Shown here: one piece after another, positions 8,823-16,775 of the stretch | How the letters are laid out: each line of letters opens with the position of its first letter | How positions within the stretch are numbered: the stretch's first letter is position 1 | From: an uncultured Granulosicoccaceae bacterium | Lineage (GTDB): Bacteria > Pseudomonadota > Gammaproteobacteria > Granulosicoccales > Granulosicoccaceae | Direction: 5' to 3' | NCBI GenBank assembly: GCA_937931165.1 | Contig: CALHCI010000099.1 | Coordinates: 1 to 47,394 of the forward strand | Length of the DNA: 47,394 bases | Notes under the pieces: model-generated | Databases searched by the model: none | Told to the model about the DNA's origin: nothing | What the model saw: the letters and a program-made list of their open reading frames with translations, nothing else | Program-made: the position numbers and the translations under genes

Positions 8823-10343
8823 ATGCCTGTAACGAAAGACGACAAAATTCGCTGTGATGCCTGCCCGGTGATGTGCTACATCGCCGATGGAAAATCCGGT
8901 GCCTGTGATCGTTACGCTAATCATGATGGTGCACTCATCAGAACAGACCCGCATCGTGTGTTAAGCAATGCGCTCGAAGACGGCACTAATAAGTCAGAGT
9001 TTCAGGTGGTGAAGTTTACGTCATCAGATGATGTGTGGGACGGGGACCTGTTGCACAGCGATAAAACTTTCGTGACTGCCATTGGCGCAGGTACCACCTA
9101 CCCGGATTATAAGCCTGCCCCGTTTATTGTCAGTCAGGAGGTAGAGGGCGTTGATATGGTGACGGTTGTCACCGAAGGTATCTACAGTTACTGCGGTGTT
9201 AAGGTAAAGATTGATACCGATCGACATATCGGTGCAGAACAAAGCGCGGTTCGAGCGCAGGGCGAAGTGATCGGGCATGTGACTACTGGCGAGTACGGTT
9301 CGCAGATGTTATCGATTGGTGGAGTGAATCATCTTACAGGCGGTTCAAAAAAAGAAGGGCGCGTTACCTGCGATTCTATGCTTAAGTTGTGTAACCGTGA
9401 ACCGGTGGAGCTAACGATTGATAATGGCTTGTCACTGGTAGTGCAGTCCGGTGCTGCCCCTGTTATTGATGGTGTAAAAGAAGAAAAAATGCGTGTTGGT
9501 TGTGGCTCTGCGACTATCGGTATGTTTGCCTCGCAATGGCAGGGTCTGGTCGATGAAGTTGTCGTGGTAGACGACCATATTACCGGTGTGGTGTCTGAAC
9601 ATCAGGCTGGCAAAGTCATTGACTGGCAGCCCACAGGCATTAAAGTTATTGGCCGCAAATCAACACCCGGCCGTTACTTTCAGGTAGCAGAGCCCGGAAC
9701 AGGCTGGGGCGGTACGAATGTCGATGATCCGTTAACCATACTCGGGCCATTCAACAAAAAAAATGCAAGTCCCGGTTTAACCCTGTTGATGGTGTCGACC
9801 ACCGGTGAGCAGTATGCGTACTATGTGCTCGATGACAATCTTCAACCCGTCTTAAAACATCTACCTGAATCACTAATGCAATCGGTCGAGCGTATTGCCG
9901 AGAACTGTGAGCCTGCATTGTGTTCTGTATTGTTCATGGGCGGAGCAGGTGGTTCATTGCGTGCCGGTGTCACCGAAAACCCGGTAAAGCTTACTCGCTC
10001 GGTTAAGCAGGCACTGACCCGGGTTACCTGTGGTGGTGCACCGGCCTATGTGTGGCCCGGGGGCGGCATTACCATTATGGTCGATGTCAATCGCATGCCG
10101 GAAAACTCTTTTGGCTATGTACCGACACCTGCACTGGTAGCGCCGGTTGAGTTTACGATGCGTCGTGCCGACTATGAAGCGCTTGGTGGTCATGCAGAAC
10201 ACATCACGGCAGTAGAGAAAATTCTGGGCGGCACGGTGCCATCACAGAACGATCATGTGCTCGCCGGGCGTCAGCATCTGCAAAACACCAACAGCAATCC
10301 ATGGCCACTGGACCGTCATCACTACTCGTGGTTTGATCAGTGA
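8823..10343 (+). CDS. 6-hydroxynicotinate reductase-like iron-sulfur flavoprotein
   Basis: A 506-residue protein that I recognise as the family annotated after 6-hydroxynicotinate reductase (Hnr) of Eubacterium barkeri. That enzyme reduces 6-hydroxynicotinate to 1,4,5,6-tetrahydro-6-oxonicotinate in nicotinate fermentation. Visible features are an N-terminal cysteine cluster, Cys11-X2-Cys14-X3-Cys18-X9-Cys28, that could bind a [4Fe-4S] centre. Several further Gly/Cys-rich stretches follow (EGIYSYCG, MRVGCGSATIG, FMGGAGGSLRAGV and TCGGAPAYVWPGGG). The ATG lies two bases after the preceding stop, and its own stop overlaps the next gene by four bases. Finding it in an apparently respiring gammaproteobacterium next to a molybdenum hydroxylase suggests an oxidise-then-reduce ring route. 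The actual substrate is not known and many family members may not act on nicotinate. Confidence 0.75.
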   Translation: MPVTKDDKIRCDACPVMCYIADGKSGACDRYANHDGALIRTDPHRVLSNALEDGTNKSEFQVVKFTSSDDVWDGDLLHSDKTFVTAIGAGTTYPDYKPAPFIVSQEVEGVDMVTVVTEGIYSYCGVKVKIDTDRHIGAEQSAVRAQGEVIGHVTTGEYGSQMLSIGGVNHLTGGSKKEGRVTCDSMLKLCNREPVELTIDNGLSLVVQSGAAPVIDGVKEEKMRVGCGSATIGMFASQWQGLVDEVVVVDDHITGVVSEHQAGKVIDWQPTGIKVIGRKSTPGRYFQVAEPGTGWGGTNVDDPLTILGPFNKKNASPGLTLLMVSTTGEQYAYYVLDDNLQPVLKHLPESLMQSVERIAENCEPALCSVLFMGGAGGSLRAGVTENPVKLTRSVKQALTRVTCGGAPAYVWPGGGITIMVDVNRMPENSFGYVPTPALVAPVEFTMRRADYEALGGHAEHITAVEKILGGTVPSQNDHVLAGRQHLQNTNSNPWPLDRHHYSWFDQ

Positions 10344-11242
10344 TCGCCGCTAAGATGATCAACAACGGTCGCAGGCTGCACCTGCAGCATGGCCCTATAG
10401 ATCTGATTATTGAGGCACACGGAAAGAACAGCGCAACTGCCTATAACGCAGCGGTTGTGCGTTTTGAAACGTTGTTGGAAGAGCTGGTTGAAGAGTTGCC
10501 ATTGCTGCGTTCAGTGACAAGCTGTGTCAATAATCAGCTGACGGGGCCGGTAGCAACGCGTATGCACTGTGCCGCAAGTTTATTTGCCGAAAAATTTACA
10601 ACACCCAAATTTACAACACCGATGATTGCCGTGGCAGGCAGTGTTGCCGATGAAATACTGAATACCATGCTCAGCAGTACCGAACTTGAAAAAGTTTATG
10701 TGAACAATGGCGGCGATATCGCATTGCATCTGAGCACAGGCCAAAGTTATAAAGCAGGCGTTGTCAGTAATCCTCAGAATACGGAAATGCCCGCAACAAT
10801 TACCGTACAATCTACCGATGGTATTGGCGGCATCGCAACCAGTGGCAGGCATGGTCGCAGCCTGAGTCTGGGCATTGCTGACTCTGTTACGGTGATGGCA
10901 GCCAGTGCGTCGGTAGCTGATGCCGCTGCCACACTCATCGCAAACGAAGTTACACTTCCTGGCAATGATGCGATTGTGCGCGTGCCAGCTGAGCAGCTTG
11001 ATCCCGATACTGATCTTTACGGGCAGGCAGTGACTGTCGAGGTGAATACACTCACTCAACATGAAAAAGACCTGGCCCTGGCCAACGGCCTGAATTACGC
11101 GCGTAAGTTAGTTAACCGACAATTGATCAGTGGTGCATTCCTGACGTTGCAGGGGTCATCACGAAGCGTTTACGGCGCATCCGAAAGTTTGGCGGAAGCG
11201 CATACTATTGATACAGACAAGAGAGCACTCTGTAATGCCTGA
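10340..11242 (+). CDS. UPF0280 family protein (ApbE-like fold)
   Basis: A 300-residue protein matching the UPF0280 family, which is structurally related to the ApbE flavin transferases. Diagnostic stretches are an N-terminal GPIDLIIEAHG, the central VAGSVADEILNTML and VYVNNGGDIALHL, and GGIATSGRHGRSLSLGIADSVTVMA with a following Ala-rich helix. This last part resembles the ApbE region that binds the flavin donor. The start is a GTG at 10340 overlapping the upstream stop (an ATG at 10355 is the alternative), and the stop overlaps the next start by eight bases. The biochemical role is not established. Given tight coupling to a flavin/FeS reductase, a role in flavin attachment or maturation of that reductase is a testable guess, not an observation. 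Confidence 0.8.
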   Translation: MIAAKMINNGRRLHLQHGPIDLIIEAHGKNSATAYNAAVVRFETLLEELVEELPLLRSVTSCVNNQLTGPVATRMHCAASLFAEKFTTPKFTTPMIAVAGSVADEILNTMLSSTELEKVYVNNGGDIALHLSTGQSYKAGVVSNPQNTEMPATITVQSTDGIGGIATSGRHGRSLSLGIADSVTVMAASASVADAAATLIANEVTLPGNDAIVRVPAEQLDPDTDLYGQAVTVEVNTLTQHEKDLALANGLNYARKLVNRQLISGAFLTLQGSSRSVYGASESLAEAHTIDTDKRALCNA

Positions 11243-11819
11243 AATTAAACTGAGAAAAATGATTGTGTCTGTTGAAGAGACATTCCACGAAGGCGGGCCC
11301 GTAGCTGATTCTCCATTGCGCAAGGCAGCAATTCTGGCGGTGATCGAAAATCCGTATGCCGGACGCTATGAAGAAGACATTGCCGGTTTCATGGATGATC
11401 TGAAACCACTGGGTGTGGAGATGGCTAACAAACTCATTGAGGCGCTTGGAGGTAAGGCAGAAGACATTAAGGGTTACGGTAAAGGTGCGATTGTTGGAGA
11501 GGCCGGTGAAATTGAACACGGTGCACTGTGGCATGTGCCTGGCGGCTACTCCATGCGTGAGTCGATTGCAGAAAGTATGGCTATTGTACCGTCGACAAAA
11601 AAGGTTGGTGCACCCGGTACACGTTTGGATATTCCACTCACGCACACCAATGCGTCTTACGTGCGTTCTCACTTCGACTCAATGGAAGTCGGTGTTAATG
11701 ATGCGCCGAGGGCCAATGAAATGATTGTTGCACTGACGATGTCGACAGGGGCACGCGTGCATAACAGGGCCGGCGGGTTGGCCGCTGAAGAGGTCAAAGG
11801 CGAAGACGGGTTGCGATAG
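11235..11819 (+). CDS. DUF1185 ('amino acid synthesis' family) protein, paralogue 1
   Basis: A 194-residue protein of the DUF1185/AA_synth family, which has known folds but no settled function. Conserved blocks are an N-terminal MIVSVEETFHEGG, VIENPYAGRY, the GYGKGAIVGEAGEIEHG segment (around residues 76-92), VPSTKKVG, SYVRSHFD, DAPRANEM and a terminal GEDGLR. The ATG at 11235 is chosen over an upstream in-frame TTG at 11208: it has a purine-rich aagagag about ten bases upstream and overlaps the UPF0280 stop by eight bases, as expected for coupling. The next gene, three bases downstream, is a diverged copy. Cytosolic; no signal or membrane segment. An enzyme of ring or amide hydrolysis is conceivable from context only. 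Confidence 0.85.
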   Translation: MPEIKLRKMIVSVEETFHEGGPVADSPLRKAAILAVIENPYAGRYEEDIAGFMDDLKPLGVEMANKLIEALGGKAEDIKGYGKGAIVGEAGEIEHGALWHVPGGYSMRESIAESMAIVPSTKKVGAPGTRLDIPLTHTNASYVRSHFDSMEVGVNDAPRANEMIVALTMSTGARVHNRAGGLAAEEVKGEDGLR

Positions 11820-11822
11820 ATC

Positions 11823-12401
11823 GTGCGTATAAGAAAAATTATCACGAGTGTTGAAAACACTCATATCGAGATGCAAAAACCTATCGAGCCTGCCACCAGA
11901 AAGGCGGTTGCGGCCGCGGTCATCGAGAATCCTTTTGCTGGTCAGTATGTCGATAATCTGGATGAATTAATGACTGCCGGTGAGACGCTCGGTCAGTTAC
12001 TTGGCGAGAAGGCCGTAGCCGCACTGGGAGTGTCACCGGCGCAGTGCGAAAGCTATGGCAAAGCCGCCATGGTTGGCAGCAACGGCGAGCTTGAGCATGC
12101 GGCAGCACTGCTGCATCCAAAGCTGGGTGCACCATTACGTAAAGCGGTTGAAAAAGGGGCGGCACTGGTGCCTTCGAGTAAAAAAATGGGTGGCTGCGGG
12201 CAACCGCTGGATGTGCCACTGGGGCACAAAGATGCTGCTTATGTTCGCAGTCATTTCGATGGTATTGAAATAAGAGTCGCCGACGCCCCGCGTGCTAACG
12301 AAATACTGATTGCCGTGGCAGTCACTGATTCCGGCCGGCCGCTACCCAGAGTGGGCGGCTTAACCCATGAGGATGCTATTGGGGAGGACGGTTTACGTTA
12401 G
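11823..12401 (+). CDS. DUF1185 ('amino acid synthesis' family) protein, paralogue 2
   Basis: A 192-residue second copy of the preceding gene's family, starting at a GTG three bases after its stop. The two share VIENP, SYGKAAMVG/GYGKGAIVG, GE.EH, VPS.KK.G, YVRSHFD, DAPRANE and the terminal GEDGLR, but differ widely elsewhere, including a Cys in the GGCGQPLDVPLGHKD stretch. This pattern of conserved pocket motifs on a diverged scaffold suggests an old duplication, with the two products possibly forming a hetero-oligomer. It is the last gene of the six-gene operon; about 35 bp of sequence without an obvious terminator separates it from the SprT-like gene. Function unknown. Confidence 0.85.
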   Translation: MRIRKIITSVENTHIEMQKPIEPATRKAVAAAVIENPFAGQYVDNLDELMTAGETLGQLLGEKAVAALGVSPAQCESYGKAAMVGSNGELEHAAALLHPKLGAPLRKAVEKGAALVPSSKKMGGCGQPLDVPLGHKDAAYVRSHFDGIEIRVADAPRANEILIAVAVTDSGRPLPRVGGLTHEDAIGEDGLR

Positions 12402-12435
12402 TGTGGTCCTGCACAACATAGACAATTAACTGGTT

Positions 12436-13320
12436 ATGAATCCGAATCGCGCACTGGAACAATTACAAGCATCGATTGATCACCATAATCTGACCGGCTG
12501 GAGTGGCGGGCTGGATACTGCGGTGAAGCGATTCGGTGTGTGCAACATCAGTAAAAAACACATCAGTCTCAGCAGAAAGCTCTGCGAACTGAACTCTGAT
12601 GAAGAAGTCACCGACACCATTCTGCATGAAATTGCTCATGCGCTGGCGTTCGAAAGGCACGGTGAAAATTGCGGTCATGACCATCGCTGGAAGTCGATCT
12701 GTGTAGAGATTGGCGCCAGGCCGGAAGCCTGTTATGACAATAACGTGGTGCAACCGGATGCCCCGTGGCAACTGGTACACAAGACCACCGGTGAGGTGTT
12801 TCGAAGCTACTATAAAAAACCCCGTCGCAAGTGGGGGCAGGTCTGGATTCGTGGTCGCAAACAAGAGACTTACGGGCAATTGACTATTCGTGCCAGCAAT
12901 AACATGTCGTCACCCGCCAGCGAACAGTCTGAATCAGTCGCCGCATTCACTCCACAGACAGTACTGGATGTGCAGGAGGGACTGGTTGCCGTTGTTAAGG
13001 AATATGCTAAAGCGCACGGTTTACAATTGAGCGGTGCGCGCAGTAAATACAGCAGCCATCAATGCGACTTAACGTTGTCTCTGACTGTGCCGGAAACCGA
13101 AGCAACAAAAGATCATGAGAAATATGAGTTCGAGGCGCTGGCACCGCTGTTTGATTTAACCGGTAATGATTACCTTAAGCCATTCTCATTGAATGGTCGT
13201 CGCTTTACGCTGGTTGGTCTTAAACCGAATAATCGCAAATATCCGATTATTGGTGCAGATGAGACGGGGCGACGCTTTAAATTCACACTGGATGTTATTG
13301 AGCAGTTTCATACTGCCTGA
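12436..13320 (+). CDS. SprT-like zinc metalloprotease-domain protein with extra C-terminal domain
   Basis: A 294-residue protein. The N-terminal half is SprT-like, with the zinc motif His64-Glu65-Ile-Ala-His68 (HEIAH) and a likely third ligand in the following GHDHRW. SprT/Spartan-type proteins cleave proteins on DNA in eukaryotes; bacterial SprT functions are poorly known. After a Ser/Glu-rich linker (about residues 155-175) comes a second domain with FDLTGNDYLKPFSLNGRRFTLVGLKPNNRKYPIIG. This GLKP..RKYPI hairpin is a pattern I associate with small domains found in phage and nucleic-acid-linked proteins, but I cannot name it. The ATG at 12436 lacks a strong Shine-Dalgarno. Downstream of the six-gene operon in the same direction; probably not functionally part of it. 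Confidence 0.8.
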   Translation: MNPNRALEQLQASIDHHNLTGWSGGLDTAVKRFGVCNISKKHISLSRKLCELNSDEEVTDTILHEIAHALAFERHGENCGHDHRWKSICVEIGARPEACYDNNVVQPDAPWQLVHKTTGEVFRSYYKKPRRKWGQVWIRGRKQETYGQLTIRASNNMSSPASEQSESVAAFTPQTVLDVQEGLVAVVKEYAKAHGLQLSGARSKYSSHQCDLTLSLTVPETEATKDHEKYEFEALAPLFDLTGNDYLKPFSLNGRRFTLVGLKPNNRKYPIIGADETGRRFKFTLDVIEQFHTA

Positions 13321-13322
13321 AC

Positions 13323-13345
13323 TTGCGGTTTGTCACCCGCAATTT
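13323..13345 (+). terminator. Possible weak rho-independent terminator after SprT-like gene
   Basis: TTGCGG at 13323-13328 pairs with CCGCAA at 13337-13342 across an eight-base loop and is followed by only TTT. It sits three bases past the stop codon, but both stem and U-tract are short, so this is tentative. Confidence 0.3.
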
Positions 13346-13383
13346 ACGACCAGTTGCCTATCACCAACCGTAGCAGTTAGACA

Positions 13384-14424
13384 ATGAATACACCCGATGC
13401 CAAACAGTTGGTACGTGAGTACCACAGTGCACTCGACAATGCCGATTCCGCCACCGTTGAATCTGTATTATCAACATACACAAGCGATGACTGGCACTGG
13501 CGGGGTATGCATCCGTTTCATGAGCAATATGGTGCGGCCGATGTTGCCACGAGCTTCTTTAAGCCACTACTGACATCGTTTTCAAGTCTCAGGCGTCGTG
13601 CGGATATGTTCCTTGCTAACCAGAACTCACTGACTGGAGAACCCGGTATCTGGGTCGCCTCAATGGGGCACTTTATCGGATTGTTTGATCAGGAATTTCT
13701 GGGTATACCGGCTACTCGGAAGATTATCATGCTGCGCTACGCCGAGTTTAACCGGGTGCTGGATAATCAAATTGTAGAGACCGGTATGTTCTTCGATCTT
13801 ATACACCTGATGCACCAGGCCGGACTGCAGCCACTGCCACCACAAACCGGTGCACACCTGGTACAGCCGGGACCGGCAACGCATGACGGCTTGCTGTATG
13901 AAGAGCAAAATCCGGATGAAGGACGCATTACGCTGGACCTGATTAACCGCATGATTGGTGACATTGCCGCCAACTCAAATGCCGATGATGTTGATGCGCC
14001 GCAGGATGCAACGCCACAGCAGGAGCTGCAGCGGTGCTGGCATGATGACATGTTGTGGTGGGGCCCCGATGGGATCGGTGCGACTTACACGATTGATCGT
14101 TATGTCGATCAACACCAGAAACCGTTTCGAGCCCAGCTCGGCTCAAGAGTATTCAACGGTCATATCGCAAGAATTGCAGAAGGTAACTACGGTGGGTTTT
14201 TCGGATGGCCAAACCTGTCGTTAACACCACTTGGGGGCTACATGGGATTACCGAAAGGCCCTCGCGCAGACATGCGTGTGGTAGATATGTACCGGCGCGA
14301 CGGTGACAAACTTGCCGAAAACTGGATTTTTATCGATGTGCTGCACTTTTTGAATATGCAGGGGCTGGATGTGCTGCAGCGATTGCAGGATTCAAAGCGG
14401 CCTGCAACCTTTCAGGGCACATGA
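13384..14424 (+). CDS. Protein with two SnoaL-like (NTF2-fold) domains
   Basis: A 346-residue protein that reads as two SnoaL-like alpha+beta-barrel domains in tandem. The first (residues 1-150) starts VREYHSALDNADSATVESVLSTYTSDDWHWRGMHPFHEQYG and contains the ester- or ring-binding pocket style segment MLRYAEFNRVLDNQIVETGMFFDLIHLMHQAG. The second (about 200-340) has LQRCWHDDMLWWGPDGIGATYTIDRYV and MRVVDMYRRDGDKLAENWIFIDVLHFLNMQGLDVL. SnoaL is an aldol-condensing polyketide cyclase, but most bacterial homologues of this kind are uncharacterised and act on small molecules or are only binding proteins. There are no polyketide genes nearby. Convergent with ytoQ (14 bp apart). The duplication is seen directly; the function is unknown. 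Confidence 0.78.
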   Translation: MNTPDAKQLVREYHSALDNADSATVESVLSTYTSDDWHWRGMHPFHEQYGAADVATSFFKPLLTSFSSLRRRADMFLANQNSLTGEPGIWVASMGHFIGLFDQEFLGIPATRKIIMLRYAEFNRVLDNQIVETGMFFDLIHLMHQAGLQPLPPQTGAHLVQPGPATHDGLLYEEQNPDEGRITLDLINRMIGDIAANSNADDVDAPQDATPQQELQRCWHDDMLWWGPDGIGATYTIDRYVDQHQKPFRAQLGSRVFNGHIARIAEGNYGGFFGWPNLSLTPLGGYMGLPKGPRADMRVVDMYRRDGDKLAENWIFIDVLHFLNMQGLDVLQRLQDSKRPATFQGT

Positions 14425-14438
14425 CGTGCGGCTGCAGA

Positions 14439-14879
14439 TCACGCAGTAGTCACATACCGCAGTATTTCCACCACCTGTTCCGGTGTAGTCGCCCAGGCCA
14501 TTGCTGCAGCATCGACTTCTTTCAGCGGGTGAATAATGCTTTCATCGTGCAGGGTAACGTAAGGGGTGCCAAGAGCAGCCAGCTGTCCGGCATCAAAAGC
14601 GGCATTCCATTGTTTGTATTTATCGCCAAATCGCACCACGGCAATATCACACTGACTAATCAGGTTTTTGGTGCGAATGGTATTGACCTTGGATGATTTG
14701 TGGTCACGCCAGAACTGGCGGTCTTCGGCACCCAGTACATCACCGGCGGCATCGCTGGCGTCGTGGTCGGTAACTGCAGAGCAGAATGACACTGGCAGTT
14801 GATGTTTTTCTGCGCCGTTGGCAATTTGCAGGCGCCAGTCGGTATGGATTTCCCCGGACAGGTAAACAAGCCAGTTCAT
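14439..14879 (-). CDS. ytoQ: YtoQ family protein
   Basis: A 146-residue protein starting MNWLVYLSGEIHTDWRLQI, the characteristic opening of the YtoQ family. It continues through FCSAVTDHDASDAAGDVLG and the IRTKNLISQCDIAVVRFGDKYKQWNAAFDAGQLAALGTPYVTLHDESIIHPLKEVD segment. The fold is nucleoside 2-deoxyribosyltransferase-like, with the NAAFDAG region in the place of that family's active-site loop. No specific activity is known to me. The ATG at 14879 is preferred to a TTG six bases upstream because GGGAGAT precedes it at a good distance. Convergent with the SnoaL-like gene and divergent from the dehydratase. Confidence 0.88.
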   Translation of the reverse strand: MNWLVYLSGEIHTDWRLQIANGAEKHQLPVSFCSAVTDHDASDAAGDVLGAEDRQFWRDHKSSKVNTIRTKNLISQCDIAVVRFGDKYKQWNAAFDAGQLAALGTPYVTLHDESIIHPLKEVDAAAMAWATTPEQVVEILRYVTTA

Positions 14880-15010
14880 TGTCAATCTCCCGATAATCGG
14901 TCAGTCAAAACACCAGTGTAGCGGAAAAATAATCGAATTTGGATTATACGGTCGCCGCTTTCGGTTAATATCAGCGGCAGGACACCCACCACAGCCCTGG
15001 ACAGACTGAT

Positions 15011-16744
15011 ATGGCGAAAGTATCACCGGAAGCGTTGCGCAGTTATCGCTGGTTAGGCGAAGATGACTTGCGCTCGTCGTCACACCGATCGCGTTTTATG
15101 CAGATGGGGTATAGCGAGGAAGACTGGGGCAAGCGCCCGTTGATTGCAATTGTCAATACGTGGTCTGACATCAATCAGTGTCATTCTCATTTTAAACACC
15201 GCGTAGATGATGTAAAACGCGGCGTGCTGCAGGCGGGTGGCATGCCGATCGAGTTACCGGCAATTTCGTTGTCAGAACCCATCGTCAAACCATCGACCAT
15301 GCTGTATCGAAACTTTTTGGCGATGGAGTGCGAAGAACTGCTGCGCAGCCATCCGGTAGACGGTGCGGTTTTGATGGGTGGTTGTGACAAAACCACGCCG
15401 GCACTATTGATGGGCGCTATCAGTATGGACATTCCCGCCATCTATGTACCGGCAGGCCCAATGCTGCGCGGGCACTGGCGTGGGCAGACACTCGGTTCAG
15501 GCTCGGATTCATGGAAATACTGGGATGACCTTCGCGCCGGTGTCATTGATCGTGATGACTGGAATGAAGTGATGGGGGGCATCGCACGCTCCTACGGTAC
15601 CTGTATGACCATGGGTACTGCTGCCACGATGATGTCTATTGCCGACAGTATTGGTATGTGTCTGAACGGTGCCAGCTCTATACCGGCTGCAGACTCCAAC
15701 CACATCCGAATGTGCAGTGCATCGGGGCGCCGGATAGTTGAAATGGTATGGGACGATTTTAAACCTTCCGATATTCTCAATCGCAAAGCCTATGAAAACG
15801 GTGTTGCGGCAGCAATGGCCATGGGGTGTTCCACTAATGCGATTATTCATCTGATTGCGATGGCACGCCGCAGCGGTGTAGACCTGGGGCTTGACGACTT
15901 TGAAAGTAAAAGCCGCACGGTACCGGTGATTGCCAATGTCAGGCCCAGTGGAGACACTTACCTGATGGAGGACTTTTTCTACGCGGGCGGGCTGCCGGCG
16001 ATGTTGTCTCGCATCGAAAAGGAGTTGCATACCGACTGTATTACCGTGTCAGGTAAAACCATTGGTGATGTGATAGCGAAGGCCAGTGTTTACAACGATG
16101 ATGTTATTCGTACTACAGATAATCCAATCTATCAGGAAGGTGCGCTGGCAGTGCTGAAAGGTTCGCTTGCACCGGACGGGTGTGTGATAAAACCTTCTGC
16201 CTGTGAAGAACGTTTTTTAAAGCACGAAGGTCCGGCACTGGTTTTTGATTCCTACCAGGAAATGAAAGACAACATCGACGACCCTGATCTTGATGTCACC
16301 GCAGATACGGTACTGGTATTACGCAACGCAGGGCCCAAAGGCGGTCCGGGTATGCCGGAGTGGGGTATGTTGCCGATACCGCAAAAGCTGCTGAAGCAGG
16401 GTGTGCGTGACATGGTGCGAATATCAGATGCACGTATGAGCGGCACCAGCTACGGTGCATGCATCCTGCACGTAGCGCCGGAATCGTATGTTGGCGGGCC
16501 ATTGGCACTGGTTAAAACCGGTGATGTTATCGCACTGGATGTACTGGCGCGTACTATTGATCTGAACGTTGATGCAGCCGAACTTAACGCAAGAAAAGCC
16601 ACGTGGCAGCCACCTGAGGTTAGGTATGAAAGAGGTTATGGCTGGATGTTCTCAAGGCATATTCTGCAAGCTGACAGCGGTTGTGACTTTGACTTTTTAG
16701 AGACCAGTTATGGTAAACCGGTAGATGAGCCGGCAATTTTTTAG
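15011..16744 (+). CDS. IlvD/Edd family dehydratase (sugar-acid, L-arabinonate-type)
   Basis: A 577-residue FeS dehydratase. Landmarks are VNTWSDINQCHSHFK (Cys ligand), MGGCDKTTPALLMGA (Cys ligand), the GTCMTMGTAATM block with the third Cys region, ADSNHIRMCSASG, a carbamylatable-Lys region and the C-terminal RISDARMSGTSYGACILHVAPES. IlvD/Edd enzymes dehydrate 2,3-dihydroxy acids; the opening RSYRWLGEDDLRSSSHRSR and the length place it with pentonate dehydratases such as L-arabinonate dehydratase rather than with IlvD itself. That would yield a 2-keto-3-deoxy acid for oxidation or aldol cleavage, consistent with the Udh-like and aldehyde dehydrogenase genes elsewhere in the window. Substrate is inferred from general resemblance only. 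It stands alone and is followed by repeat copy B. Confidence 0.88.
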   Translation: MAKVSPEALRSYRWLGEDDLRSSSHRSRFMQMGYSEEDWGKRPLIAIVNTWSDINQCHSHFKHRVDDVKRGVLQAGGMPIELPAISLSEPIVKPSTMLYRNFLAMECEELLRSHPVDGAVLMGGCDKTTPALLMGAISMDIPAIYVPAGPMLRGHWRGQTLGSGSDSWKYWDDLRAGVIDRDDWNEVMGGIARSYGTCMTMGTAATMMSIADSIGMCLNGASSIPAADSNHIRMCSASGRRIVEMVWDDFKPSDILNRKAYENGVAAAMAMGCSTNAIIHLIAMARRSGVDLGLDDFESKSRTVPVIANVRPSGDTYLMEDFFYAGGLPAMLSRIEKELHTDCITVSGKTIGDVIAKASVYNDDVIRTTDNPIYQEGALAVLKGSLAPDGCVIKPSACEERFLKHEGPALVFDSYQEMKDNIDDPDLDVTADTVLVLRNAGPKGGPGMPEWGMLPIPQKLLKQGVRDMVRISDARMSGTSYGACILHVAPESYVGGPLALVKTGDVIALDVLARTIDLNVDAAELNARKATWQPPEVRYERGYGWMFSRHILQADSGCDFDFLETSYGKPVDEPAIF

Positions 16745-16775
16745 CGGCGGATAAGCCAGGGCTGCTCAAAACGCT

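Noticed and set aside
10580-11062. 160-codon open frame antisense to UPF0280
   Set aside because: Antisense to a conserved gene; no motif or ribosome binding site.
15509-16030. 173-codon open frame antisense to the IlvD/Edd dehydratase
   Set aside because: Opposite conserved dehydratase motifs; His/Cys-rich composition suggests a non-coding shadow.
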